A DNA stretch of 55,275 nt from Deltaproteobacteria bacterium. GTDB lineage: Bacteria; Desulfobacterota; Desulfomonilia; UBA1062. The position numbers and the translations under genes are program-made. The notes under the pieces were generated by a model. That model was given only the letters and a program-made list of their open reading frames with translations. It was not told the origin of the DNA and did not search any database. The stretch spans positions 1-55,275 of the forward strand of contig JAGOOG010000006.1 of NCBI GenBank assembly GCA_017992605.1. Direction: 5' to 3'. Below, piece by piece: positions 46,764 through 54,032 of the stretch (position 1 is the stretch's first letter; each line of letters opens with the position of its first letter).

Positions 46764-47432
46764 CTAACACGTTCTCGAGACCCTGCAGGACAGGATCTCC
46801 CGCACGAATCCGTCGTCTATGAGCGAGAGCATCCGTTCTTTCACCGCGGATGGATTTTCATGCATGTAGGTGAGCAGGGTGTTGTTTGTCCCCGCGATAT
46901 ACCCGTGCAGGGTGCTCCAGTAGTACACCAGCAGGAACCTGGCGTCGCCCTCGGTGACGGCATACCCTTCATCAACGCACTCCTTGATGGCCTGGATGGT
47001 CACGCTGGCGACCTGCAGGGAGGTCTCGAGTTCGACCTGGGCCGCAGGCTCCAGGCGGGTACCGAGGTAGTCGTTGTATTTGGGCACGTGCCAGGTGAAC
47101 ATGAGGTTGTAGAAGTGTGCACAGTTCAGCCCGAAGTCCATGTAGGCCCGGGCAATGGCCTTCATCCGCTCCAGGGGTTTCGCTGAGCTCCCGTACGCCT
47201 TGAGCACCAGGTCGTACAGCCTTGAGAACCCCTCGGTCAGGATGCACAGGTAAAGTTCGTCCTTGTCGTGGAAATAGCTGTACAGGGTGGGCGGCGTCAC
47301 CTTGATCTCTCGCGCGAGCCTCCTCATGCTGAATTCCTGGAAACCCACCCGGTTCATGAGGTCTACCGCCTGCCTGAGGATACGTTCCTTTATGGCCTCG
47401 ACCTCTTCCGGTGTCCTCTGCCGCTTGGGCAT
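46764..47432 (-). CDS. TetR-family regulator of the catabolic cluster
   Basis: The 222-residue protein has an N-terminal helix-turn-helix (about 18-62: ERILRQAVDLMNRVGFQEFS, then PPTLYSYFHDKDELY) and a C-terminal ligand domain of about 150 residues of the WHG type. Such proteins usually repress nearby catabolic genes until a CoA ester or aromatic acid binds. It lies at the head of the minus-strand run and 37 bases from two overlapping palindromes that sit on its own promoter, so it probably represses itself and, by read-through, the genes from iorA on. GGGGAGG precedes the ATG. The ligand is unknown. Confidence 0.93.
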   Translation of the reverse strand: MPKRQRTPEEVEAIKERILRQAVDLMNRVGFQEFSMRRLAREIKVTPPTLYSYFHDKDELYLCILTEGFSRLYDLVLKAYGSSAKPLERMKAIARAYMDFGLNCAHFYNLMFTWHVPKYNDYLGTRLEPAAQVELETSLQVASVTIQAIKECVDEGYAVTEGDARFLLVYYWSTLHGYIAGTNNTLLTYMHENPSAVKERMLSLIDDGFVREILSCRVSRTC

Positions 47433-47468
47433 GTGATGGCCTCCCCGGATACCACTACAGAACCACTA

Positions 47469-47503
47469 TTAATCTTACTCGTGTTAGATTAACAGGTGTT
47501 AAT
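47469..47503. promoter_or_regulatory. Two overlapping palindromic operators at the tetR promoter
   Basis: Arm TTAATCTTAC (47469-47478) pairs with GTTAGATTAA (47483-47492) with one mismatch and a four-base centre. A second palindrome, ATTAACAGGTGTTAAT (47488-47503), overlaps its right arm. The size and symmetry fit TetR dimer sites. Both overlap the tetR promoter. Confidence 0.65.
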
Positions 47504-47514
47504 GTATAAGTCAA
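47486..47514 (-). promoter_or_regulatory. Promoter of tetR and probably of the whole catabolic cluster
   Basis: On the minus strand TTGACT (47509-47514), a 17-base spacer and TAATCT (47486-47491) precede tetR. The spacer and -10 box lie inside the palindromes described at 47469-47503, as expected for autorepression. No second promoter of similar quality is visible between tetR and iorA. Confidence 0.6.
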
Positions 47515-47617
47515 TGCCGATCTCGCCAGGTGCCCCATGGACAGGGGTCATCGTTCCACCGCGAGATCTCCACTTGCCTTTCCCCGACCGAAACCCTAGT
47601 TGAATTGGGTGATACCT

Positions 47618-48700
47618 ATGAGGTGGAGAAACAGGAGAACTTTTCCAATACTGCTCTTGACAATGGTGGCCATCATGATCGTGCCTGCTCATGCAGACAG
47701 AGCATCTCACGAACCCGAGAGGGACACGCGCACCATGAGTCTCGAAGAAATCGCGCAGGCCAAGATACATCACACCTCCGGCTCCTTCCTCAACCCGTTC
47801 TCCGAGTCCGGCATCCACCGTCGCAACATGCTGGAGCTCATCACATGGAAGCTCTTCTCAGAAAACAGGTTCGAGCAGGACTATGCCCGTGAGAAGGTCA
47901 CGCCCGTTCGTATCGACTGGAACGCGGCCATTGCCCACAGCTCGGTGAGCATCACCTGGATAAACCACGCAAGCGTGCTCATCAGGGACAGCGGATCGAG
48001 CATCATTGTCGATCCCGTGCTCTTCGGCCTGTTCTGGCCCATCAGGGACTTCAGCCCCATCGCCTTCCCTGTCGAGGACATCCCGCCGGTCGACGCCGTG
48101 CTCGTCACCCATGGCCACTATGATCACCTCGACATCGATTCGCTGAAGGTCTTCAAGGACCATGCACGGTACATCGTCCCGCTGGGTTACGGCCATCTGC
48201 TGAGGGAAAACGGCATGAGCAGGATCCAGGAGCTGGACTGGCTGGACGGAACCAGGGCGGGATCATTCGAGATCACGTTCCTGCCGAGCAACCACTGGAC
48301 CATGCGCAACCCCTTCACCGGTCCCAACACGGCGCTGTGGGGAGGGTACCTCGTCAGGACCCCTTCGGGCCGTGCCATCTACATCTCCGGCGACACTGCA
48401 TACTTCGACCGGTTCGAGGAGATCGGCAGGATGGCGAGGATCGATCTGGCCGTCATAAACCTTGGCGCGTACGAGCCGCGCTGGTTCATGAAGAAGTCCC
48501 ACATGAACCCCGAAGAGACCGTCAGGGCCTTCCGTGAGCTTGGTGCCGACAGGCTCCTCGTGGTGCACTGGGGAAGTTTCAGGCTCGGCGACGAGCCGGT
48601 CTATCAGCCGATCACCGAAATCGGGCAGGAGATGGCCAAGGCCGGCCTGACGGACAGGCTCGTCGAACTCAGACACGGTCAGACCATGTATCTCGAGTGA
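47618..48700 (+). CDS. Exported MBL-fold metallo-hydrolase (UlaG/NAPE-PLD-like)
   Basis: The 360-residue protein starts with a basic region and hydrophobic segment (RRTFPILLLTMVAIMIVPAHA), so it is likely exported. The metallo-beta-lactamase core follows: SITWINHASVLIRDSG, VDPVLFG, the zinc motif THGHYDHLDID, SNHW, ISGDTAYF and a late VVHWGSF. Overall it resembles the NAPE-phospholipase D/UlaG branch, which hydrolyses phosphodiester or lactone bonds. ATG 47618 has GGGTGA upstream; a TTG six codons earlier is unlikely. It is divergent from tetR and could share its operator region, although the distance to the palindromes is about 115 bases. Confidence 0.88.
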   Translation: MRWRNRRTFPILLLTMVAIMIVPAHADRASHEPERDTRTMSLEEIAQAKIHHTSGSFLNPFSESGIHRRNMLELITWKLFSENRFEQDYAREKVTPVRIDWNAAIAHSSVSITWINHASVLIRDSGSSIIVDPVLFGLFWPIRDFSPIAFPVEDIPPVDAVLVTHGHYDHLDIDSLKVFKDHARYIVPLGYGHLLRENGMSRIQELDWLDGTRAGSFEITFLPSNHWTMRNPFTGPNTALWGGYLVRTPSGRAIYISGDTAYFDRFEEIGRMARIDLAVINLGAYEPRWFMKKSHMNPEETVRAFRELGADRLLVVHWGSFRLGDEPVYQPITEIGQEMAKAGLTDRLVELRHGQTMYLE

Positions 48701-49033
48701 CGTCTTCCCTAGGCCTGCTCCCGGCCCTCCACGGTGATGCTGCCGGCAGGCAGGTCCGTCAGGAACGGTTCCGGCACCCTCAGTGGCCGGTGTCCATGAG
48801 ATATCATTGAGCTCCCATCGTGCTCGTGAAGCAGGTTCAGGTGTGCCTCTCTCCGGGGCTTTCTTCGCACCGTCCGGCACGCGTCGTTTATTATCATTAT
48901 CTGCATTAATTTTATTATTGATATTATCATTATTATCGTGATAACCTTCGGCACGTGAGGAGCCGGACCCGTCGAAGCTGCTCAAGAACCGTGGCTGGAC
49001 CGACACCCAAAGTCAGACCAAGGAGGAGCACAC
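48701..49033. other. Gene-free stretch with an AT-rich tract
   Basis: About 48890-48947 is made of A/T-rich trinucleotide-like repeats of TTA/ATT, ending with a small palindrome TTATCGTGATAA (48933-48944). This contrasts with the surrounding GC-rich DNA. A minus-strand 81-codon frame across it is explained by this tract and has no supported product. The tract lies about 90 bases before the WGR-domain gene and could hold its promoter or mark an insertion boundary. Confidence 0.5.
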
Positions 49034-49297
49034 ATGATCGTTCTCGACTCGATCGCCCCGGAGGACAGCCGTTACCGCCAGTATGTCATTGGTATACAGA
49101 ATTGCCTGTTCGGGGGGGTCTACCTCACGACAAGCTGGGGACGGGTCGACGGCAGCCGCCTCCAGCGAAGGGAGTACTGGTTCGCCACCGAGGATGAGGC
49201 GCTCGCCAAGGCACGCTCCGTCCTCAGGACAAGGATGCGCCACAACTATCAGGTAATCAGCGAAGGGCCTCTGTTCGAGAGGATACAGGCCCAGTAG
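49034..49297 (+). CDS. Small WGR-domain protein
   Basis: The 87-residue protein is essentially one WGR domain: a beta-strand YVIGIQNCLFGGVYLTTSWG with the WGR triplet about residue 35, the REYWFATEDEALAKARSVL strand-helix, and a final QVI strand. WGR domains bind nucleic acid or modified nucleotides in PARP and MolR proteins; stand-alone bacterial copies have no settled role. AGGAGG lies seven bases before the ATG. It is followed by an RHH protein gene 12 bases downstream, so the two form a small operon beside the AT-rich tract. Confidence 0.82.
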   Translation: MIVLDSIAPEDSRYRQYVIGIQNCLFGGVYLTTSWGRVDGSRLQRREYWFATEDEALAKARSVLRTRMRHNYQVISEGPLFERIQAQ

Positions 49298-49309
49298 ATA
49301 CGACCCGCT

Positions 49310-49492
49310 ATGGCCAGATCAGCTGCACGCACGCCGAAGGAGGCCGCGCCGAAGAGATCCCCGGCACGGACCTCGAAGTATCTCCTGAGCATACCCGAAG
49401 ACCTCCGGAGGGAGATCCGCATCGAGGCCATAACCCTGGGTATCGACATGAGCACCTACATCTGCTCGATCCTCAGGAAAAGGCCCGGTTGA
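49310..49492 (+). CDS. Ribbon-helix-helix (CopG/Arc-like) small DNA-binding protein
   Basis: The 60 residues have a basic, disordered N-terminus (ARSAARTPKEAAPKRSPART) and a C-terminal strand-helix-helix KYLLSIPEDLRREIRIEAIT then LGIDMSTYICSILRKR, matching the RHH pattern in which dimers insert the strand into the DNA major groove. RHH proteins of this size are often antitoxins or autoregulators. It is preceded by the WGR gene with a gap of 12 bases. It could be an autorepressor of that pair. No toxin fold was recognised. Confidence 0.72.
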   Translation: MARSAARTPKEAAPKRSPARTSKYLLSIPEDLRREIRIEAITLGIDMSTYICSILRKRPG

Positions 49493-49519
49493 CAGGGCCC
49501 TGTGCGGTTTTACGGCAGG

Positions 49520-50839
49520 TCAGAAGGAATAGTCGAGACCGAGGGCGAGGGCCGTCGAAGCACTGTTCTCTATCTTTACGTCCCCGGTGCCTGTCCGTAC
49601 GGTCCCGTCCTTGTAGATGATATATCCGGTGCCGAGGTTCACCCTGCAGCCCGGGGCGACCTCGTAACCGAACCCTACCCCGAACATGACGTCATCCGCA
49701 TAGTAGACCTCGATGGCACCCAGGTTGCTGGTGTAGTAGCCGTCGAAATCGGGGAATTCGTACCACGTGTACAGGAATCCGCCACTGAGCTCCAGCCCGG
49801 GTGCGAGCTGATAGGCCCCGGCGAGGCCCGCGCTCCAGGAGTCCCCGGCAAGGCTCGCGTTGTTTCTCCCATCGGCTGCCCTTCCCCAGTCGGCATCCTC
49901 CTGGAACCAGTAGTTGAAGTCCACCTCGCACCTGAGCCTCGGACTGAACCGGTATGAGGCGCCGAGCCCCACCATGGCGGGCAGGTCCCTCGGGTTCTCC
50001 TGGCCGTCGATGAACAGTCCCGACTCTTCGCTGACAGTGTCCCCGCTCCTTATGTCGGTCTCCAGGTCGAGCCGCACCGGGGTCTCGTAATGGAGGGCCA
50101 GGTTCAGATCCTCGGCCGGCTTCACTTGGATGCCCAGGACGAGTCCCCAGCCCTGCCCCGTCTCCTTCACGTCCACCCGCAGCGGCACATCCTCCGTCAG
50201 CGGCCCGAACAGGCCGTCGGTAAGCGTCAGGCCGCCCTCGATCTCGTTGTTCACCGTTATGGTGCGGACGCCCACTGCCAGGGAGACGTTCCCGTTCAGG
50301 CGGTATGCCCCCCCGATGCCGACGGCGAGATAGAGGGAGCTTCCCTCGAGATAGTCGTCTTTGATGTCCCTGTAGAGGATCGCAGGCGATCCTTCCTCAT
50401 GGATGATCCCGTCGCCGAGGGCCCTGGTCGTGTAGGACCCGTCCGGGTAATCGACGGATGCACCACCCCCGGGTATATAGATCGAGCCGAAGACCGACCA
50501 GTCGTCCTGCCCGTAGACCGCATGGAGGTTCGGCACAAACCAGTCGGTGCCTTCCTGCTCGAAGGTGAGCCTGCCGTCTCCCAGGGGGTCGTCGAAGGTG
50601 TGGCTGGGCCTGTTGAACCATATCTGGTTGGACACGTTGAGGTGGAAACCGTCGGGCAAATCCACCAGGCCTGCCGGATTGTAGACGATGATGTCCGCTG
50701 CGTCATTGGCCGCATTGCGGTTGACCATGCGGGCATACTCGGCGCTCTGGCAGGTCTGGTTGTAGATCTGGGCCGTGCCGGTTGTGCTCATGAACAGAAG
50801 CCACGCAAGCACCCCGATGCTGAACATACACGGTTTCAT
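49520..50839 (-). CDS. FadL/TodX-family outer-membrane transport protein
   Basis: The 439-residue protein has a signal peptide (MKPCMFSIGVLAWLLFMSTTGTAQ), a segment containing ADIIVYNPAGLVDLPDGFH that matches the NPA-type motif of the family's N-terminal plug, and about 14 alternating beta strands ending with ALGLDYSF, a C-terminal aromatic residue for outer-membrane insertion. The family imports long-chain fatty acids or aromatic hydrocarbons. The protein fits a hydrophobic-substrate role in a genome with beta-oxidation and aromatic-acid genes nearby; the substrate is not determined. Confidence 0.9.
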   Translation of the reverse strand: MKPCMFSIGVLAWLLFMSTTGTAQIYNQTCQSAEYARMVNRNAANDAADIIVYNPAGLVDLPDGFHLNVSNQIWFNRPSHTFDDPLGDGRLTFEQEGTDWFVPNLHAVYGQDDWSVFGSIYIPGGGASVDYPDGSYTTRALGDGIIHEEGSPAILYRDIKDDYLEGSSLYLAVGIGGAYRLNGNVSLAVGVRTITVNNEIEGGLTLTDGLFGPLTEDVPLRVDVKETGQGWGLVLGIQVKPAEDLNLALHYETPVRLDLETDIRSGDTVSEESGLFIDGQENPRDLPAMVGLGASYRFSPRLRCEVDFNYWFQEDADWGRAADGRNNASLAGDSWSAGLAGAYQLAPGLELSGGFLYTWYEFPDFDGYYTSNLGAIEVYYADDVMFGVGFGYEVAPGCRVNLGTGYIIYKDGTVRTGTGDVKIENSASTALALGLDYSF

Positions 50840-50888
50840 GACATGTGCCGGGACATGGGTTTCCCCTTGCTCTGTGCCTGACAGGGTC

Positions 50889-52094
50889 TTAACGCCTCTT
50901 TCTCTTTCCAGCCAGCTTCAATGCCCGGTCCAGGTCGTCGATTATGTCGTCCACGTCCTCAAGGCCCACGGCGAGGCGGAACAGGGTATCGATGATGCCG
51001 AGCTCGTAGCGCTGCTCGCGGGTGTAATCGTAGTAACTTACCGTGGCCGGGTGCGTGATGAGGGTCTCGGCTCCGCCGAAGCTCGGCCCTATGAAAATCA
51101 TGCCGAGGGAGTCCAGGAACCGTTTGGCCGCAGCCATGTCCCCCTTCAGGACAAAGGTGACTACGCAGCCGCCGCCGGTCATCTGTTCCCTCGCGATGTC
51201 ATGGTGCTGGTGGCTCTCCAGGAACGGGTAGTACACACGCTCGACGCCGGGGTGCGATTCCAGGAACCCGGCGACCTTCAAGGCCGTCCTGTTCATGCGC
51301 TCCACCCGCATGGGGAATGTCTTGAGACCGCGCAGGAGCAGGTAGCAGCAGTGGGCGTCGATGAGGCCGCCCATGGACTTGTGGAGTGTGCGTATGGGTG
51401 CGATGAGCTCCTTGCTGCCCATCACGACACCTGCCAGGATGTCGTTGTGGCCCGAGAGGTACTTGGTGGCACTGTGGGTGACCAGGTCGATGCCGTACTC
51501 GAGGGGCCGCTGGTTGATGGGTGTCGCAATGGTGCTGTCGATGAGGGTCATGACGCCGTGCTTTTTCGCGATCTTCTTGAGGAGCACCAGGTCGAACACA
51601 TTGAGGTACGGGTTGGTGGGCGACTCCGAGAAGACGAACCTGGTGTTCTTCTTTATGGCCCTGTCCAGTGCACCGTAGTCACCGAAAGGCACGATGGTGC
51701 ACTCCACACCGAAGCGCTGGAGGTAGGAACGGCAGAATTCGAGGGTCTTCTTGTAGCTGTCGTCGGTGATCACGATGTGGTCGCCCGTCTTGACCAGGGA
51801 GAGGATCGTGGTGGTGATGGCCATCATGCCCGAGGAGAACACCAGGCAGTCTTCGGCCCCTTCCAGGTCTGCAAGCCTGCGCTCTGCGATGAGCTCGGTG
51901 GGGTTCCCGTAGCGGCCGTACTCAAACCGCGGTTTGTTCCCCTTGGTATATTCCTCGATGTCTCTGCTGTCCTTGAAGACAAAGGTCGAGGTCTGGAATA
52001 TAGGGGTGGTCAGCGTGTCCGCGTAGCGCTCCCTGGGCTCACCGGCATGGATGGCACGGGAGGCCATGCCGGGTGTTCTCTTCTTTCCGCTCAT
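50889..52094 (-). CDS. Cystathionine gamma-synthase/lyase family PLP enzyme
   Basis: The 401-residue protein belongs to the Cys/Met metabolism PLP group. Features are TTPIFQTSTFVF, YGRYGNPT (PLP-phosphate tyrosine), FSSGMMAITTTIL, DSTIATPINQRPLEYGID, and the lysine in THSATKYLSGHNDILAG. The group includes cystathionine gamma-synthase, beta- and gamma-lyases, O-acylhomoserine sulfhydrylases and methionine gamma-lyase; nothing in the neighbourhood decides between them. The ATG at 52094 has AAGGAG upstream. A perfect TTGACA lies at 52162-52167 on this strand but with a poor -10 box. Confidence 0.88.
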   Translation of the reverse strand: MSGKKRTPGMASRAIHAGEPRERYADTLTTPIFQTSTFVFKDSRDIEEYTKGNKPRFEYGRYGNPTELIAERRLADLEGAEDCLVFSSGMMAITTTILSLVKTGDHIVITDDSYKKTLEFCRSYLQRFGVECTIVPFGDYGALDRAIKKNTRFVFSESPTNPYLNVFDLVLLKKIAKKHGVMTLIDSTIATPINQRPLEYGIDLVTHSATKYLSGHNDILAGVVMGSKELIAPIRTLHKSMGGLIDAHCCYLLLRGLKTFPMRVERMNRTALKVAGFLESHPGVERVYYPFLESHQHHDIAREQMTGGGCVVTFVLKGDMAAAKRFLDSLGMIFIGPSFGGAETLITHPATVSYYDYTREQRYELGIIDTLFRLAVGLEDVDDIIDDLDRALKLAGKRKRR

Positions 52095-52119
52095 GTGCCG
52101 CTCCTTTGCAGGTCATTCA

Positions 52120-52139
52120 ATGAAATCTGCAGGTTTCAT
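52120..52139. promoter_or_regulatory. Inverted repeat upstream of the cystathionine-family gene
   Basis: ATGAAA (52120-52125) and TTTCAT (52134-52139) flank TCTGCAGG. It lies 26 bases before the start codon, in the leader or core promoter, and could be an operator. No known methionine operator or SAM riboswitch pattern was recognised. Confidence 0.3.
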
Positions 52140-52219
52140 CGGTAATATAGAGGCGATATGCTGTCAAGGCAAAAGCGGGATGCCTTCCATCGCTGGCCCT
52201 TGTCGGAAAGGAACGGGAT

Positions 52220-52879
52220 GTGGTAACAGCCTTCAGGATGAACGGCATGATCGATGAAATAAGGCGGATTGCCCATGATCATTTCGCCGGCGCCACGTTC
52301 AGCCACGACTGGGAGCACACCGAGCGGGTCTACCGTCTCTGCATGCACATCGGCGCCATCGAGGGGGCAGACCTTCAGGTGCTTGCCATGGCCGCCTTTC
52401 TCCACGACATCGGGCGGGCACACCAGGACAGGGCCAGGGGCTCGGTATGCCATGCCGAGGTGGGGTCCAGGATCGCCCGGGAAATCCTTGGGGGATTCGA
52501 CATCCCGCAGGACAAGAAGGACAACGTCATCCAATGTGTCCTGACCCACCGGTACCGCAACACTCATGTCCCAGAAACGCTGGAGGCCAAATGTCTCTTC
52601 GACGCCGACAAGCTCGACGCCATCGGTGCCGTTGGTATCGCGAGGGCCTATCTTTTTGCCGGCGAGGTCGGGGCTGTCCTGCACAACATGGATGCCGTAC
52701 CGGAAGAGTCGGAGCCTTACAGCAGGGACGACACGGGGTACCGGGAGTTCAGGGTCAAGCTGAGCAGGATAAGGGACAGGATGATCACCGCCGAAGGCAG
52801 GCGTATGGCAGAAGGGCGTCATGCCTTCATGGAGTCCTTCTTCGCGCGATTCCTCAAGGAACACGAGGGGATCCTCTGA
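52220..52879 (+). CDS. HD-domain phosphohydrolase
   Basis: The 219-residue protein carries the HD superfamily metal motif: FSHDWEHTERVYRL (first histidine), FLHDIGRAHQD (the HD pair) and DADKLDAIGAVGIARA (last aspartate). This resembles the YedJ group of nucleotide-cleaving or phosphate-ester hydrolases, whose substrate is unknown. Start is GTG at 52220, with GGAAAGGA upstream; ATGs at 52238 and 52247 are alternatives. It is followed after 48 bases by hypA on the same strand. Confidence 0.9.
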   Translation: MVTAFRMNGMIDEIRRIAHDHFAGATFSHDWEHTERVYRLCMHIGAIEGADLQVLAMAAFLHDIGRAHQDRARGSVCHAEVGSRIAREILGGFDIPQDKKDNVIQCVLTHRYRNTHVPETLEAKCLFDADKLDAIGAVGIARAYLFAGEVGAVLHNMDAVPEESEPYSRDDTGYREFRVKLSRIRDRMITAEGRRMAEGRHAFMESFFARFLKEHEGIL

Positions 52880-52927
52880 TGAATATCCTCTCCAGGCCGT
52901 GTATTCTGCGTGCGGGGTATTGAATCC

Positions 52928-53278
52928 GTGCACGAGCTCCCTGTCATGCAAAGCATCCTGACCATCGTGCTCAGGCACGCGACCATGCACCGCGTGCGGA
53001 GGGTCCATGCCATCAGGCTGTCCGTGGGCACCCTGAGCGACCTGGAAGAGGAGTGGATGCAGAAGTACTTCGACCACCTCAGCGCAGGCACCGTGGCCGA
53101 GGGGGCCAGCCTCAGGATCGAATGGGTACCTGCGGTGCTCCGGTGCGACGGGTGCGCCACCAGCTTCGAGCTCGACAAGACGAAACTCGACGGCATCGCC
53201 TGCCCCGCCTGCGGACAGGCGCGATTCTCTCTGGTTTCCGGCAGGGAGTACCATATCAAGGACATGGAGGCCGAGTGA
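52928..53278 (+). CDS. hypA: Hydrogenase nickel-incorporation protein HypA
   Basis: HypA delivers nickel with HypB to [NiFe]-hydrogenase. The 116 residues begin HELPVMQSIL after the initiator, so the essential His2 of the nickel site is in place only if GTG 52928 is the start; the GTG at 52910 would bury it. A zinc domain follows, CDGCATSFELDK then CPAC. The stop shares a base with the hypB start (TGATG). No hydrogenase genes lie in the window. Confidence 0.94.
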   Translation: MHELPVMQSILTIVLRHATMHRVRRVHAIRLSVGTLSDLEEEWMQKYFDHLSAGTVAEGASLRIEWVPAVLRCDGCATSFELDKTKLDGIACPACGQARFSLVSGREYHIKDMEAE

Positions 53279-53946
53279 TGGCAGACATAAAACTTATCGA
53301 GATCAAAGAGGACATCCTCTCGGACAACAAGAAGGACGCTGACGAGCTCAGAACGAGGCTGAGGGAGCGGAAGACCTTTCTCCTGAACCTCATGAGCTCC
53401 CCGGGGTCAGGCAAGACCACCATCATACTCAGAACCATCGAGCGCCTCAGGGACCGTCTGCGCATCGGTGTGCTCGAGGCGGACATCGACTCGGTCGTTG
53501 ATGCCGAGAAGGTTGCGGACACGGGCATCCCTGCCGTACAGATCCGCACCGGCGGGTTCTGTCACCTGGACGCCTCCATGGTCTCCAGGGGGCTCGATGC
53601 CTTCGATCTTGCGACCCTGGACCTCGTCATCATCGAGAACGTGGGCAACCTCGTGTGCCCTGCCGAGTTCGACACCGGGGCTGTCCGTAACGCCATGATC
53701 CTGAGCGTTCCCGAGGGAGACGACAAGCCCCTGAAGTACCCGCTCATGTTCTCGGTCTGCGACGCACTGCTCGTGAACAAGGTCGACTACATGGGCATGG
53801 CGGACTTTGACATGCAGGCGTTCAGGGACCGCGTCACCGGACTGAACCCCAAGATCACCATCATGGAGACATCGGGCAGGACAGGCCAGGGCATCGAGGC
53901 CTGGTCGGACTGGCTGGAAGCGGAAGTCAAACGCTTCATTGCGTAG
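53278..53946 (+). CDS. hypB: Hydrogenase maturation GTPase HypB
   Basis: HypB is the GTPase that drives nickel insertion. The 222 residues have the P-loop NLMSSPGSGKTTIIL, the switch-region EADIDSVVDAEKV, the metal-site segment NVGNLVCPAEFDTG, and NKVDYMG (G4). The N-terminal CxxCGC nickel-binding motif of E. coli HypB and the histidine-rich stretch of other HypB proteins are both absent, so nickel must come from HypA or the switch site. The ATG overlaps the hypA stop. Confidence 0.94.
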   Translation: MADIKLIEIKEDILSDNKKDADELRTRLRERKTFLLNLMSSPGSGKTTIILRTIERLRDRLRIGVLEADIDSVVDAEKVADTGIPAVQIRTGGFCHLDASMVSRGLDAFDLATLDLVIIENVGNLVCPAEFDTGAVRNAMILSVPEGDDKPLKYPLMFSVCDALLVNKVDYMGMADFDMQAFRDRVTGLNPKITIMETSGRTGQGIEAWSDWLEAEVKRFIA

Positions 53947-53967
53947 CCCTTGCTCCCTGTGTATAGT
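53939..53967 (+). promoter_or_regulatory. Putative promoter for dapL
   Basis: TTGCGT (53939-53944) with a 17-base spacer and TATAGT (53962-53967, five of six matches) overlaps the end of hypB. It would start transcription near 53974, about 60 bases before dapL. Confidence 0.5.
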
Positions 53968-54032
53968 TCCCCGGGCGATTCGGGGCTGCTTGCCCGGACA
54001 GAACATGAACCCATGGAATGAGAAGGTGTGAG

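Noticed and set aside
48709-48954. Minus-strand frame of 81 codons with a hydrophobic, isoleucine-rich start
   Set aside because: The hydrophobic part is simply the translation of the AT-rich repeat tract; the rest is not family-like.
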